The notes below the pieces were generated by a model. That model saw only the letters and a list, made by a program, of their open reading frames with translations, was not told the origin of the DNA and made no database searches. DNA of 64,000 bases from Phyllostachys edulis. Lineage: Eukaryota; Streptophyta; Magnoliopsida; Poales; Poaceae. Positions 11,900 to 21,500 of the stretch are shown here, piece after piece. The DNA lies in the NCBI GenBank assembly GCA_036346405.1, contig CM070562.1:103626999-103690998 (forward strand). The letters are read 5' to 3'. The number at the start of each line of letters is the position of its first letter. Position 1 is the first letter of the stretch. The translations under genes and the position numbers were made by a program.

Positions 11900-12160
11900 T
11901 GTTTGCTTTACCTCTCGTTAGCATGGTGCCAATATTTGTGAATGTATTTTGCAAATAGTTGAGGCTCATGCTTAATCCTTGTGACTTTAGTTTGTGAATG
12001 TGTTTTGCAAACGGGTTTAGTCCATGTACCTTATTCCTTGTGGCATTGATTCTAAAAGTCGGCAAATGTGTTTTGCAACTTGTTGAGAATCCTGCCTTTA
12101 ACCTGTGTTTGCATCGCGCTTCAATTGGCAAATGAGTTTTGCATTGAGAATTTAAGTGAA
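11900..12160. repeat. Degenerate ~65-bp repeat with core GTGAATGTGTTTTGCAA
   Basis: The core motif (G/C)AA(A/T)GTGTTTTGCAA recurs about four times between 11936 and 12145 (for example near 11938, 11994, 12063 and 12130), separated by GT-rich spacers. It lies inside the copia-type LTR. Confidence 0.6.
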
Positions 12161-12676
12161 GGGCAAACCTCTCTATGTATCAAGGTCGACCGCCATATCA
12201 CGGTCCGACGGCACTGCTATTACATAATAATTTGTGCGGTAGTACCGCATGTGTTGAGCTGGTACTACCGATTATCTTGGCGATTTCCGAGATTTATTTG
12301 GTGACGCGTTTTTCCAAAGAAGGTGTTTTTTCTTAATCACCCTTAATTTCTTCGAGCGGTATGACTGCAGACATATGGGCGGTATGACCGGTCTGACCGG
12401 ACATTAGTTGGCGGTCAGACCGGCAGTGAACTGAACGGCTAGTTTTATAGCCGTTGGAGCTGGGACGGTCTGACCGGCCATTAGTTGGCGGTCAAACCGA
12501 TTTCCCCCTGATTCTTTGGAATCTTTCCCCCAACAGCTAGTTTTTGTGTGTGAGCTTTAAATACCCACCTTGGCTGGTTGTGGGAGCGTTGCTGGTGACA
12601 TATACTATTTCCTTGAGCTAAGAGCAAGCCCTCTACACTCTTTTGGTGCATGTGTTGCACTTAGTGAGCTTTGAGA

Positions 12677-12932
12677 GGCAAACCCTAATTGCATGTGTTG
12701 CATTAGGTAGTGGATTGTGTATCCACTTGAGCTTAGACACTTGATTACTTCAAGTGGGAGTCTTCGACTTGTTACTCTTGGTGTTTGCCAACACCTAGAC
12801 GGAAGGCAAATCCTAATTGCATGTGTTGCATTAGGTAGTGGATTGTGTATCCACTTGAGCTTAGACACTTGATTACTTCAAGTGGGAGTCTTCGACTTGT
12901 TACTCTTGGTGTTTGCCAACACCTAGACGGCG
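12677..12932. repeat. Two-copy 128-bp tandem duplication inside the copia-type LTR
   Basis: The block beginning GGCAAACCCTAATTGC at 12677 is repeated from 12805 (GGCAAATCCTAATTGC) with almost no difference. Each unit ends in CACCTAGACGG. The near identity implies a recent duplication. Confidence 0.95.
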
Positions 12933-13840
12933 TGGAGGCGTTGTGGTTCGGTGATCTTCTCAAGAAGGTTGTGATAAAACCCGGGCATTTGTGAGTGGCT
13001 TGGCGCTTGCCATCTCCGGAGTGGAGGAAGAGCAACCCTAGTGGATTGAGGTGTTGGTTCTTGTTGGAACCGGTCCAAGTAGTTGGACTTACCTCGGAGG
13101 TGTTTTGGCTTAATTCGTGGAGCTGGTCCAATTGATTTTAGGCTTACCTCAACGTGGATTAGAGGAGACTGGCAAGTCTCTGATCACCACGGTAAAACAT
13201 CATTGTGTTATTGTGGTTTGATTTCTTGTGCTTTACTATATTGCAATCTACATTCCTTGTATTTAATTGGTTACTTGTATGTGTATGATTGCTATCATTT
13301 ATATAGTCTCATATTGTTGGTGCACTTAGTAAAGACTAGTTGATTTATGCTTTAATTGTGGAAAACTGAATTGATTTACAATTCCACATAAAACTCGGTT
13401 TTAGCCAAAGAAGTTTTTAAAACTGCCTATTCACCCCCCTAGTCGGCCTCCTTGATCTTATAGCGTCAGTTAGGCTAGATCCAACCTGTACAACTGGAGC
13501 ACCTAGGCCACCAGTGGCACGCAAGGGAATTAAAAAACGGCGTCGAAGAAGGCAACGAACACAACCATCTCATCCTCCCGAGGCGCTGGCGAGATCCCCC
13601 AGCTTCCCCTCATCTTTCATTGTCCGCAACACATGGGATGTCACGGTCGAGCGATCGAGCTCGTCGGTGTACACCTCGCACCGCCACCATCCCTGTTCCG
13701 CTTCGTCATAACAATGCGCAGAGGAGAACAAAGACCAGACAAGGGAATGCGACGCCTCACACAACTAGCGTAGAGGGTCAAGAAATAGAAACTACGGTTG
13801 GCAATGACGCGAATGAAGACGGCACAAGGAGCGCACCCCC

Positions 13841-13848
13841 TATTTATA
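13841..13848 (-). promoter_or_regulatory. Putative TATA box of the element C accessory ORF
   Basis: The plus strand reads TATTTATA, so the minus strand reads TATAAATA. It lies about 132 bp upstream of the proposed ATG at 13709 and on the ORF strand, opposite to the LTR promoter of element C. Element B has an equivalent box at 35852. Confidence 0.55.
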
Positions 13849-14104
13849 GAAGAAATAGGCAAGCACCAAGACAGGATAGGGAAACCAAAGAGCCACGAAC
13901 CAACCAGAACATGACACGTGCACACTGAAAAGCACACCCAGCCAACACCATTATGGGCGCACAAGAACCAACAGGCGGTGTAAACACGCACAGTGCCCAA
14001 CCATGGCAGGGTACCCAAAGCAACACCATTATAGTCGCAATTTTGATCCACACGCCCAGGGAGGAGCCCATCAACCATACGCTTCGCTAGGCCGAAGGGG
14101 ACGT

Positions 14105-14700
14105 TGTACCTGGACCCTTTGAGAAATGGGTGCGGTTTTAGCCATGACGAAGTAGGGCTTCGACCGTGAGGGGCTTATCATAGGGGCAGCTCATCGGCCC
14201 CATGACCCGCAAGCACCACAGGGCCCCCACCCCGAAGGGGCCCAAAGGCTACAAGAAGGTGCCTTGAAGGCTGCTAGAGGAGCCCCGAAGGGGGCCCAAG
14301 GACGCCCCACGGGGCCACCCCGAGGATGCAAAGGGGCTCAGGGCCCCCTCGGCCCAGAGCTGCCTCGTAGGGTTCAAAAGGCTAGGGGCACTAGTGGACT
14401 AGGCGCACCAACCGAGTGGACCGGGCCTAGGAGGGACCACCATGAGCCGAAGGCTACACGAAGGGGCAGGAAAAGCCCCTGCAGCCCCTACACACGTAGG
14501 GCCTTTTTAGGGATAAAGCCATAATCTCATGTACTCTATCAAGAGGCTATAAATAGCCCTCCTTCCCCTATGTAAAGATGGACATGACTCTTCAGAGCAA
14601 ATAATACACTTACTTCCTACCGACTAACCCCTTCATCGAGGACCCTCCGATCCCTCGCGTGGATACCGAGGGTCCCCACTCTCTGTTGTCTAGTCTTTCA
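14105..14700 (+). mobile_element. 3' LTR of Tat-type element C
   Basis: The LTR is proposed to start TGTACCTGGACCC directly after a purine-rich tract (GCCGAAGGGGAC at about 14092-14103, the likely polypurine tract) and to end CTAGTCTTTCA at 14700. It contains a clear TATA box on the plus strand, TATAAATAG at 14548-14556, so the LTR is in plus orientation, opposite to elements A and B. It lies 26 bp left of the 5' LTR of element A, meaning C inserted into the primer-binding region of A. The partner 5' LTR and pol of C are gone. The exact left end is inferred, not proven by a second copy. Confidence 0.6.
14548..14556 (+). promoter_or_regulatory. TATA box in LTR of element C
   Basis: TATAAATAG within the context AGGCTATAAATAGCCCTCC. 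It marks the U3/R promoter of the plus-oriented LTR and fixes its direction. Confidence 0.65.
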
Positions 14701-14726
14701 CTACGAAACCCACAAACGACGCTAAT

Positions 14727-15531
14727 TGTCGATTATTTAGTATCGATCTTACGAATGAATGCAGGGGACTCTCCTTGGGTTCAACCACACATAAAAAGAC
14801 ATGGAGATTTTATACAAGTTCAAATCTTCTCATAAGAGTATAATAACCCTACTTCTGTGTTGCTGTATTGACTATGCTTTACAACAGGGAAGAAACCACT
14901 AGAACTAGGGCTTAATAACTTCTATCTGCTGATCTTGTCTCTGTTGTCGTTGTTCTTCTTGTCCTCCTCTATCCACCGGCTTTACTCCTTATATAGCGCG
15001 TGAAGGGGTGGAAGTTGGCCCACATCAAGAGGCGTCTCACCATTTGAAGAAATACGCATGTTCAGTGACGGTTATTGTCATAGACTAATCCTCCCACGTC
15101 GCCTTGCAGTTATGTTAGAGATATGTGCTTAATACGTGCAATTATCCTAGAAAATAACATCACATATTAACTGCTGTGTGTATTAAAAATATCACATAAG
15201 TGTCCCTAGTCGGTTGGACCCATATGTCTTTAGGCTTTGTTGATTATAGGGTGGTCGTAGTTGACCTAGTCATAGTAAAGCTTACGACCATGAAGTGATC
15301 GTAGTAAGACTTACGATCATGAGGTGGTCGTAGGAAATCTTACAACCACTAGGTAGTCATAGAAGAACTTACAATCATATAAGGTAGTCGTAAAATAGTT
15401 TATGACCACTGGCTAAGTTTCTCCCTTTAATGGTAAGGGGTATCCTTACGAATAACATGAAGATGTTGCTATCTATAATAATAATTACATATAGACAATT
15501 TAATTAATTGGAGATTATCAGATCCTCATCA
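14727..15531 (-). mobile_element. 5' LTR of Tat-type element A
   Basis: 805 bp, aligned end to end with the LTRs of element B (33339-34191 and 50091-50947). It has TG at 14727 and CA at 15530-15531 in plus reading. The TATA box is on the minus strand at 14988-14996 (plus CTTATATAG). The U3 palindrome array (TCGTA/TACGA) is at about 15250-15410. The primer-binding site would be at about 14709-14726; it matches the 3' end of tRNA-Asp only partly. Divergence from the B LTRs includes several indels. Confidence 0.88.
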
Positions 15532-16239
15532 AGCTTAATATAGCATGGAAATATGTTGGATATTTGTTTAAAAAAGCTATATGTGGCATAACGACCATTA
15601 TTTCTGCTATCCACTAAGCGCTTTAGTGGACTGCTATTTTCGCTATAGCGGTTGTAGCTGTAATAGCCAAGATTTGGCATATAGATGAGCGTTCGAGGCT
15701 ACGAAACCACTATAGCCTGCCATTTTAATCACTGGGAAAATCCATTCTCTACATATAAATATAATTACCCCTTAATATTAAAGTACATTTTTTTTTGTAA
15801 ACTCATGTTTATCTATAGTCACTCAAACTTTCTACATGCGCCACTACACAAGGCCATAAGGGATACATGTATCATATTTGGAGGAATTTATGGCTTTTTC
15901 TAAAAACCACTTCACGTATTAGAAAATTATGTATCATGGCAAGGATGAATCATGCTATGATTGCCACAAAATATGATCCACCTATCTCTCATCCAACAGA
16001 TATTTCCCGCCCGATCCGGAGCCAGAGCCAGACGGGTCCGGATCCGGGAAGGGATTTCACTATCCGATCGGATTTAGGACGAGATCCGAATAGTCGAATC
16101 CAGATTCGGGATAGGATACCGAGCATGCAATATTCGGCAAATTCGGGACCGAAACAGGATATCAGGAGTTTTCGATGGCAGATATCTGGCAACTAGCCTC
16201 TCCTCTGAATCAAGAATCAAACAAGCTAGTAAAAAAAAG
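15532..16239. other. Intergenic DNA right of element A
   Basis: No gene was seen. A stretch around 15580-15700 is rich in GCTATAGCGG/TTTCGCTAT-type words common in degenerate DNA-transposon remnants of grasses. From about 16006 to 16180 repeated TCCGGATCC / GATCCGAAT words occur, which continue in kind at 17115-17245 beyond the uniporter fragment. No terminal repeats could be assigned. Confidence 0.4.
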
Positions 16240-16563
16240 GATGGGATGCTTCGAGATTTGACCTTCTCGGGGTAGAGGTAGGCCTTGTCCCGGAAGAGCA
16301 GAATGACGCTGGTGTCGCCTGCACGAGCGCCTCCGCCTCGGCGCGCGTGCGTGCCACGCCGGCCTCCACGCAGGCGTTGAGGAGCTCCCTATAGCCGACC
16401 ACCTCGTCCCGTCCATCCCGCAGATGCAGCTTGAGCACCTCGACCCCCACAAGCTGCACTAGACGTCGTGCCTCTACCACCGTGACCTCCACCTGTGCCT
16501 CGGCCGGCCGGGGTAGCAGCACCGAGAAGAGTCGGAGGTGCAGGAGAGTGTACGCCGTGGCGC
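16240..16563 (-). pseudogene. Fragment of a mitochondrial calcium uniporter (MCU) gene, exon 1, frameshifted
   Basis: The intact protein is the pore subunit of the calcium channel in the inner mitochondrial membrane. The minus strand encodes VEARRLVQLVGVEVLKL, then DEVVGYRELLNACVEAGVAR and TRAEAEALVQA. After a frame change near 16315 it continues in another frame with SVILLFRDKAYLYPEKV. These are the matrix-side N-domain motifs of plant MCU proteins, in the right order. The shift corresponds to loss of 4 bp (or gain of 2). The coding match stops at PEK, where AAG is followed by GT, consistent with the exon 1/intron 1 border of plant MCU genes. The DIME pore region is absent. A DNA-level fragment, not a processed copy, is therefore likely. 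The family assignment rests on remembered motif similarity. Confidence 0.68.
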
Positions 16564-16654
16564 GACTACCAGAGATGGAGACCGCAAGCGAAGGAGGAGT
16601 AGGCGAGAAGTGGCTGCGCGACACATGGGCATGGTGGTGATGGTGGTGGTTCAA

Positions 16655-18519
16655 GGCCGGCGAAGGAGGAGAGGAGTTGTCTACTAGTTATGAGCCACCT
16701 ATCTCTACCAACCATCAACCATACCTTTTTTCTACTCCATTTTTATTTTTTTCTGCTCCATTTTCTATTTTTCTACTCCAGATGTGAACCCTGGTGGATA
16801 AAGTCGTATACCCACAACTCCACCACCACACCAAGAAGTGATTGGTTTTCACCTTTTCTTTTCGGGCATGTGTTGCTGCTGCTCATACATAATATTGTGA
16901 TCTTCTCTTTGTAATCTACAACCACCGTGCGCCTCTCCGCTCTCGAGCAACCGCCCCCTCTGTCTCATGTTATATATGGTTTGATCAGTATTTATGTGGT
17001 ATGGTCAGTTTGGTTGATAACTTGATATTATGATCATGTACTCATATGGTGGTTTGGTCGAACATATGTTACTCTATGTATGCGCACACTATCTGTGATT
17101 TTTTATCCATTTTTAACCCGAATCTGGCACGCATCTGTCCTGTGCCCGTATTCCGAATAACCCGAATTTGTATCTGTATCCGACTTTGAATCCAAGAAAA
17201 AAAAGGGTTTTGATCCTGGAGGAGCAATATCTGTCTGTATTCGGCCCGTTTTCACTCCTAGGTGCGTATACATCATTGCAACTAGAAAATGGGTTTCTAC
17301 AATTAATCTTTAAAATTTGTTTACGCTCAGTTTGGAATACAATAATTTTTCTTGATTCTCGCAGGAATTGAACTTATTTTCTCTAAATTTCTTAGTGTTC
17401 CAAACGGTGCCTTAGTAAGCAGATGTCGAGCATTTGTATCAACAAGTCAGCAATACATCTCAATAAGTTTTGCTTCTATCAGCAATACATCTCAATAAGT
17501 TTTGCTTCTATCTGTATTAGAAAATAAAACCTAGTGTTTCAAATAGCTAAATCACCCGCAAAAAAACATAATCGATTTTATTCCACGGATCCAGTTTTGT
17601 GTGCCTATTTTTCCCCTTGTACTGACATTTCCATATTCCAACAAACGATTTCTATTCGGCACGCCGAGCCCACGGAAATAAATACTATGTGACCTCATCA
17701 TCTTTAGATTCTTATGTGGACCTCTTTCAAACCATGATATGTGTTCATGTAAAAAAAGATCGATTTATTTTACCATATGTCATGAGGTTTAAATGGTCTA
17801 CATAAAATAAAGTGTAAAGCTCTCGTAGGATTTTCTTTCCGAGCCTACTGGCTAGTGGTGCCCATTAAAGTTCTATTAGGATTTTCTTCCTGAGCCTATC
17901 GGCTAGTGGTGGCCTACCAGGCACTACGACACGGGCACATGCCGGCCTGGCTACCGTTTAGCCTGGTCAGGCCTTAAAGGCACAAAGGAAGCCATGAAAG
18001 AGGTCATGCCATGACGGCCGCCTTTGTCTCGCTTCGCCTGCGTGCCATTGCTTTGTCGACCTCCTACTCTCTACTTCTTTTTCTTTGTGTCGGCGTCCTT
18101 CTCCGCGCCAACTTCTTCCTCTGTGTCGACATCCTTCTCCTCTCCTCCGTCGGCCGTGCCAACTGTGCTGAACACGACACTATACGTGCGATGCTAGATC
18201 AATCCGCTAGATCAGAGTGCCGACTCAAACATAACACATATAGTCAAACAATGCCAACCCGTCCTAGCTACCGTTCAGACCGAACCATATCCGGACCAAG
18301 CCCAACAGTCATATGCTTCGGGCCGTGCGCTTCTCCAGTTCTCCGGAGACAAAAAGACCCCGATCTCCCAGACCCCAGCTCACCTCCGCCCACGCGGCCA
18401 CGCACGAGGCTTGACACGGAGAAGCTTCCGAGCCGGTCCGACTCCACCACCACCACCTCCTCCGCTTCACCCACCTCTCTTCCCACTCCTCGCGGCGAGG
18501 CGAAGCGGAGGGCGGCGAG
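16655..18519. other. Intergenic and 5' region of the LMBR1-domain gene
   Basis: No gene was recognised. The stretch holds a CGAATCTG/CCGAAT-rich segment (17115-17245), an exact two-copy 32-bp duplication (17448-17511) and a diverged two-copy block with core GGATTTTCTT.C.GAGCCTA..GGCTAGTGGTG (about 17830-17920). The GC-rich part from about 18340 to 18519 is probably the 5' untranslated region and promoter-proximal region of the gene that starts at 18520. Confidence 0.5.
17448..17511. repeat. Exact 32-bp tandem duplication
   Basis: The word CAGCAATACATCTCAATAAG plus its continuation GTTTTGCTTCTAT occurs twice in direct succession, starting at 17448 and 17480, without mismatch. Confidence 0.95.
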
Positions 18520-21500
18520 ATGTGGGTGTTCTACCTGATATCGCTGCCCCTGACGCTGGGCATGGTCACCGTCACGCTGCGCTACTTCGCCGGCCCGGGC
18601 GTGCCGCGCTACGTCATCGCCACCGTCGGCTACGCCTGGTTCTGCTCCCTCTCCTTCATCATCCTCGTCCCCGCCGACATCTGGACGGTCAGATCTCTCA
18701 TGCCTCTCATTCCCCCCACCTTTCCTTCCCCTCGATTACGATCCTCGCCGCGTCATGAATCCCCCGGTTTCGCCGTCGGTGCGGTTAGATCCGCCCCTGG
18801 CAGAGCTAATTACGTGTTTTAGTTTTGCGCCAATTAGGCTGTATGAGCGGATTAAAACAGAATAACTTGGGGCGCTTTAGGAGAGAATTTTCGGCGAGCC
18901 ACGCATTTGAATTGTTGCTTCTGGTCGCGGAATGAGGTCTGTGCCCCCCACCCCCACAAAAAAAAACGATTGTAGAAACCTGAAGACTAGTGCAGCACAT
19001 ACAAAATGGGAAAAATATCTGCAGAGATCCTCTAATTGAGGGTTTACATGACTTCAACAACAGAACACCCAGCTCCTCCAACAAGCAGCAACATCTAACA
19101 CAAAGAAACTAAGAACCAAACGATGGGATCAAAACATTAACCAGGCATCCAAATCCATTAACTTCTTCAGAATGCATATTCCAGCTTCGCAAACATCTTC
19201 AGTGTGAACGCTATGGAAGTATTGGTGTCAACTGTTGACCTCCCCTCGGTAGCTGCAGAAAGGCTGAACATGAGCTTGATTCGTTTCACCAGCCATAGAG
19301 ATTAGGTGAAGTGGAAATGTTGGACCAGGTTTTATCTTTCGCTACTGACAAGCCCTAGATTTAACTACATTACCATGTCTCAATATTTTGTAGATACATG
19401 TCCCGTCGATGCCATGCTCATTTAGGGTATTAATCACGGACTACCTATACCGCTTCACATACATGCCAAATGTTTTTATCTGTATGACTATGACCAAACC
19501 TGAGGCCCATGAAATCAAATAATCCTGCCATTTGGCCTATTTTATTTAACAACATTGGCTTAAGTGCAAGTCCACTCATGATGTTTATATCATTATATGT
19601 TTAGAAGCTCACAACTCGCAACAAATTGACATATGTATATCTGTTCAATTAATATTGCAGTCTCTATAGCTCAAGCTTTATTGATACACTGGGCCGGAAG
19701 ATGGTCTTCATCTATTCATTTGATCTAAACTCTTACATCATCTCACTTGCAGACATTAACTGGCCGTGAGAAGGGTGGCATCGGATTCTTTTGGAGCTGG
19801 TCATATTGGAGCACATTTATCCTAACATGGTATTCTACTATCATTATTTAAATGTCTAGCTTAGCTTTGCCCATGGTTGCAATTTTCCTGATTCTTAGTG
19901 GCATACACAGCAACTATTGATGCACATACCCTTGCATAATAGATGTTTCTTAGAGCAAGATGTCAATACTATTTTCAAAATGCAAAGTTCTTTCTTTTTC
20001 TATGACCGCATGGTCTGAAAACGGCAATATGCGGGAAAAATCCTGCCCTCTCATATGTGCTTGATGATTTCTGTTACCTATTTGGTCTTTCAGGGTCTTA
20101 TGCTTGTGTTGTTCCTGTACGGTTGCTTAATCTATTTCTAGCAGGACAGCCCAATATTTTTTTGGGGTAGTAGTTTAGTTATATTTTTGTATTTGTTAGG
20201 ATTTTCTATAATATCTAAATTTGTCTCAAATGCTCTAATGTTTATTCTTATCATTTGCAATGGTGTTTATATCTCTAAACCAGGCCTATGTTTACATAAC
20301 CAAACAGGGCTGTAGTTCCTATTATTCAAGGCTACGAAGATGCTGGAGACTTCACTGTTAAAGAAAGGCTGAAAACTAGTATTCACATGAACCTGCTCTT
20401 TTACTCAATTGTGGGAGCTATTGGCCTCTTTGGACTCATACTGCTTTTAGTGATGCACAGAGCTTGGTATGTTTCAATCTTCACTTGAGCTTGAATGTTC
20501 TGTGACCCATCTTATATGCAAATATAGCCTTGTTTGCCATTTTAATTTTGTGATTACAGCTTTATTTGATGGTGTTGTTGCCAAACAAGTGATGAAATGT
20601 TTTTTTGAATCATCTTTCGGACATTTCAACCCGGAAAAGCTATGCAAGCATCATGTCTAGGCTAGAGTCGTTTGATCTGTAAAGAAAACCAATATGATCA
20701 TTACTACCAACAAAATACTACCTTCATTCCCATTAAACGTTTTTTTTTGCTTTGAGTCCTTGATAAATTATTTAATGGCCGCCATTTAAACTTTTATCCT
20801 ATAGAGTCTTGAGTCATCACATGGAATAAATGGTTTTGACAGGGATGGTGGTATTGTGGGCTTTGCAATGGCATGCTCAAATACCTTTGGACTTGTGACT
20901 GGTGCTTTTCTTCTTGGTTTTGGGTTGAGCGAAATTCCAAGAAACATTTGGAGAAATGCAGACTGGACTCACCGCCAAAAAGTACTTTCTCATAGGGTTG
21001 CCAAGATGGCTGTAAAGCTTGATAATGCTCATCAAGAATATTCAAATGCAATTGTTGTAAGTACTTTTCTATGTTCTTAAATAATAATTTTCATACCCGT
21101 TGCAATTTGCTGAAATGTTGTTCCTTTTCCAGGTTGCTCAAGCCACTTCGAATCAAATGTCAAAGCGTGACCTTTTAAGGCCTTATATGGATATTATTGA
21201 CAAAATGTTGGCTCAAATGGTACCAATGCAATCAGGAGTACTACTTAAGGTTGAATTTAAAACATTGCAGTTATAGACAATAACTTGTCATTGTATGTCC
21301 GTTTCAGCTGCAGGATGATCCATCTTTAAAACCTTCTGGTGGCAGATTAGGCGAAAATGATATGGACTATGACACAGATGATAAAACAATGGCAACACTT
21401 CGACGTCAACTTAGGAGGGCCCATGAGGAGTACTACAGGTGTAAAAGGTATTATGTCATGAACTACTAGATGATATTAGTTACTCTTCATAATCCTTTTA

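Larger units (their letters stand above)
10838..13462 (+). mobile_element. Internally deleted copia-type LTR retrotransposon nested in the accessory ORF of element C
   Basis: The insertion is flanked by a 5-bp direct repeat, GCGTC, at 10833-10837 and 13463-13467. The left end TGAAGAATC...CCCGCCATTATGTG aligns with the sequence after 11300 (TGGAATGTTTTGTCCCACCATTATGAG), so the left end is a truncated 5' LTR and about 11301-13462 is the 3' LTR. Just before the 3' LTR lies a polypurine tract in the context ATCAATTACCAAAAAGGG, characteristic of plant copia elements. Near the right end the sequence CCTATTCACCCCCCTA is the usual 3'-LTR signature of these elements. The middle, including all coding domains, is missing. 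The right terminus reads TA rather than CA. Removing 10838-13467 makes the flanking accessory-ORF frame continuous. Confidence 0.8.
7873..13709 (-). pseudogene. Antisense accessory ORF of element C (PF04195-type putative gypsy transposon protein), split by a nested LTR element
   Basis: The strand is opposite to the LTR of the same element. The start codon is taken at 13709 (MTKRNRDGGG). Downstream, after a frame change, comes DRSTVTSHVLRTMKDEGK, then EDEMVVFVAFFDAV. A nested element occupies 10838-13462. The ORF resumes with TPNSIVKLSVFEWVLRSVGA, ARLFAYLHDMRCQPKKK and FRSVNFQPKMRHLKYTP, typical of the PF04195 family. A conserved W-x-x-D-W-T-R-R-W-type block is visible near 10570-10620. A charged coiled-coil segment (about 9076-9294) and a C-terminus ending EAWDFVS (stop at 7873) follow. 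Several stops and frame changes are present. The protein role is unknown in the literature I can recall; only its association with gypsy elements is established. Confidence 0.72.

Noticed and set aside
10846..13479. CTAGA as the target duplication of the nested copia-type element
   Set aside because: CTAGA occurs on both sides, but using it leaves a non-TG start and breaks the flanking reading frame. GCGTC gives a TG start and restores the frame.
18011..18538. 175-codon ORF just upstream of and overlapping the first LMBR1-gene exon
   Set aside because: Out of frame with the LMBR1-domain protein, Ser/Pro/Thr/Arg rich; most likely the 5' leader region read by chance.
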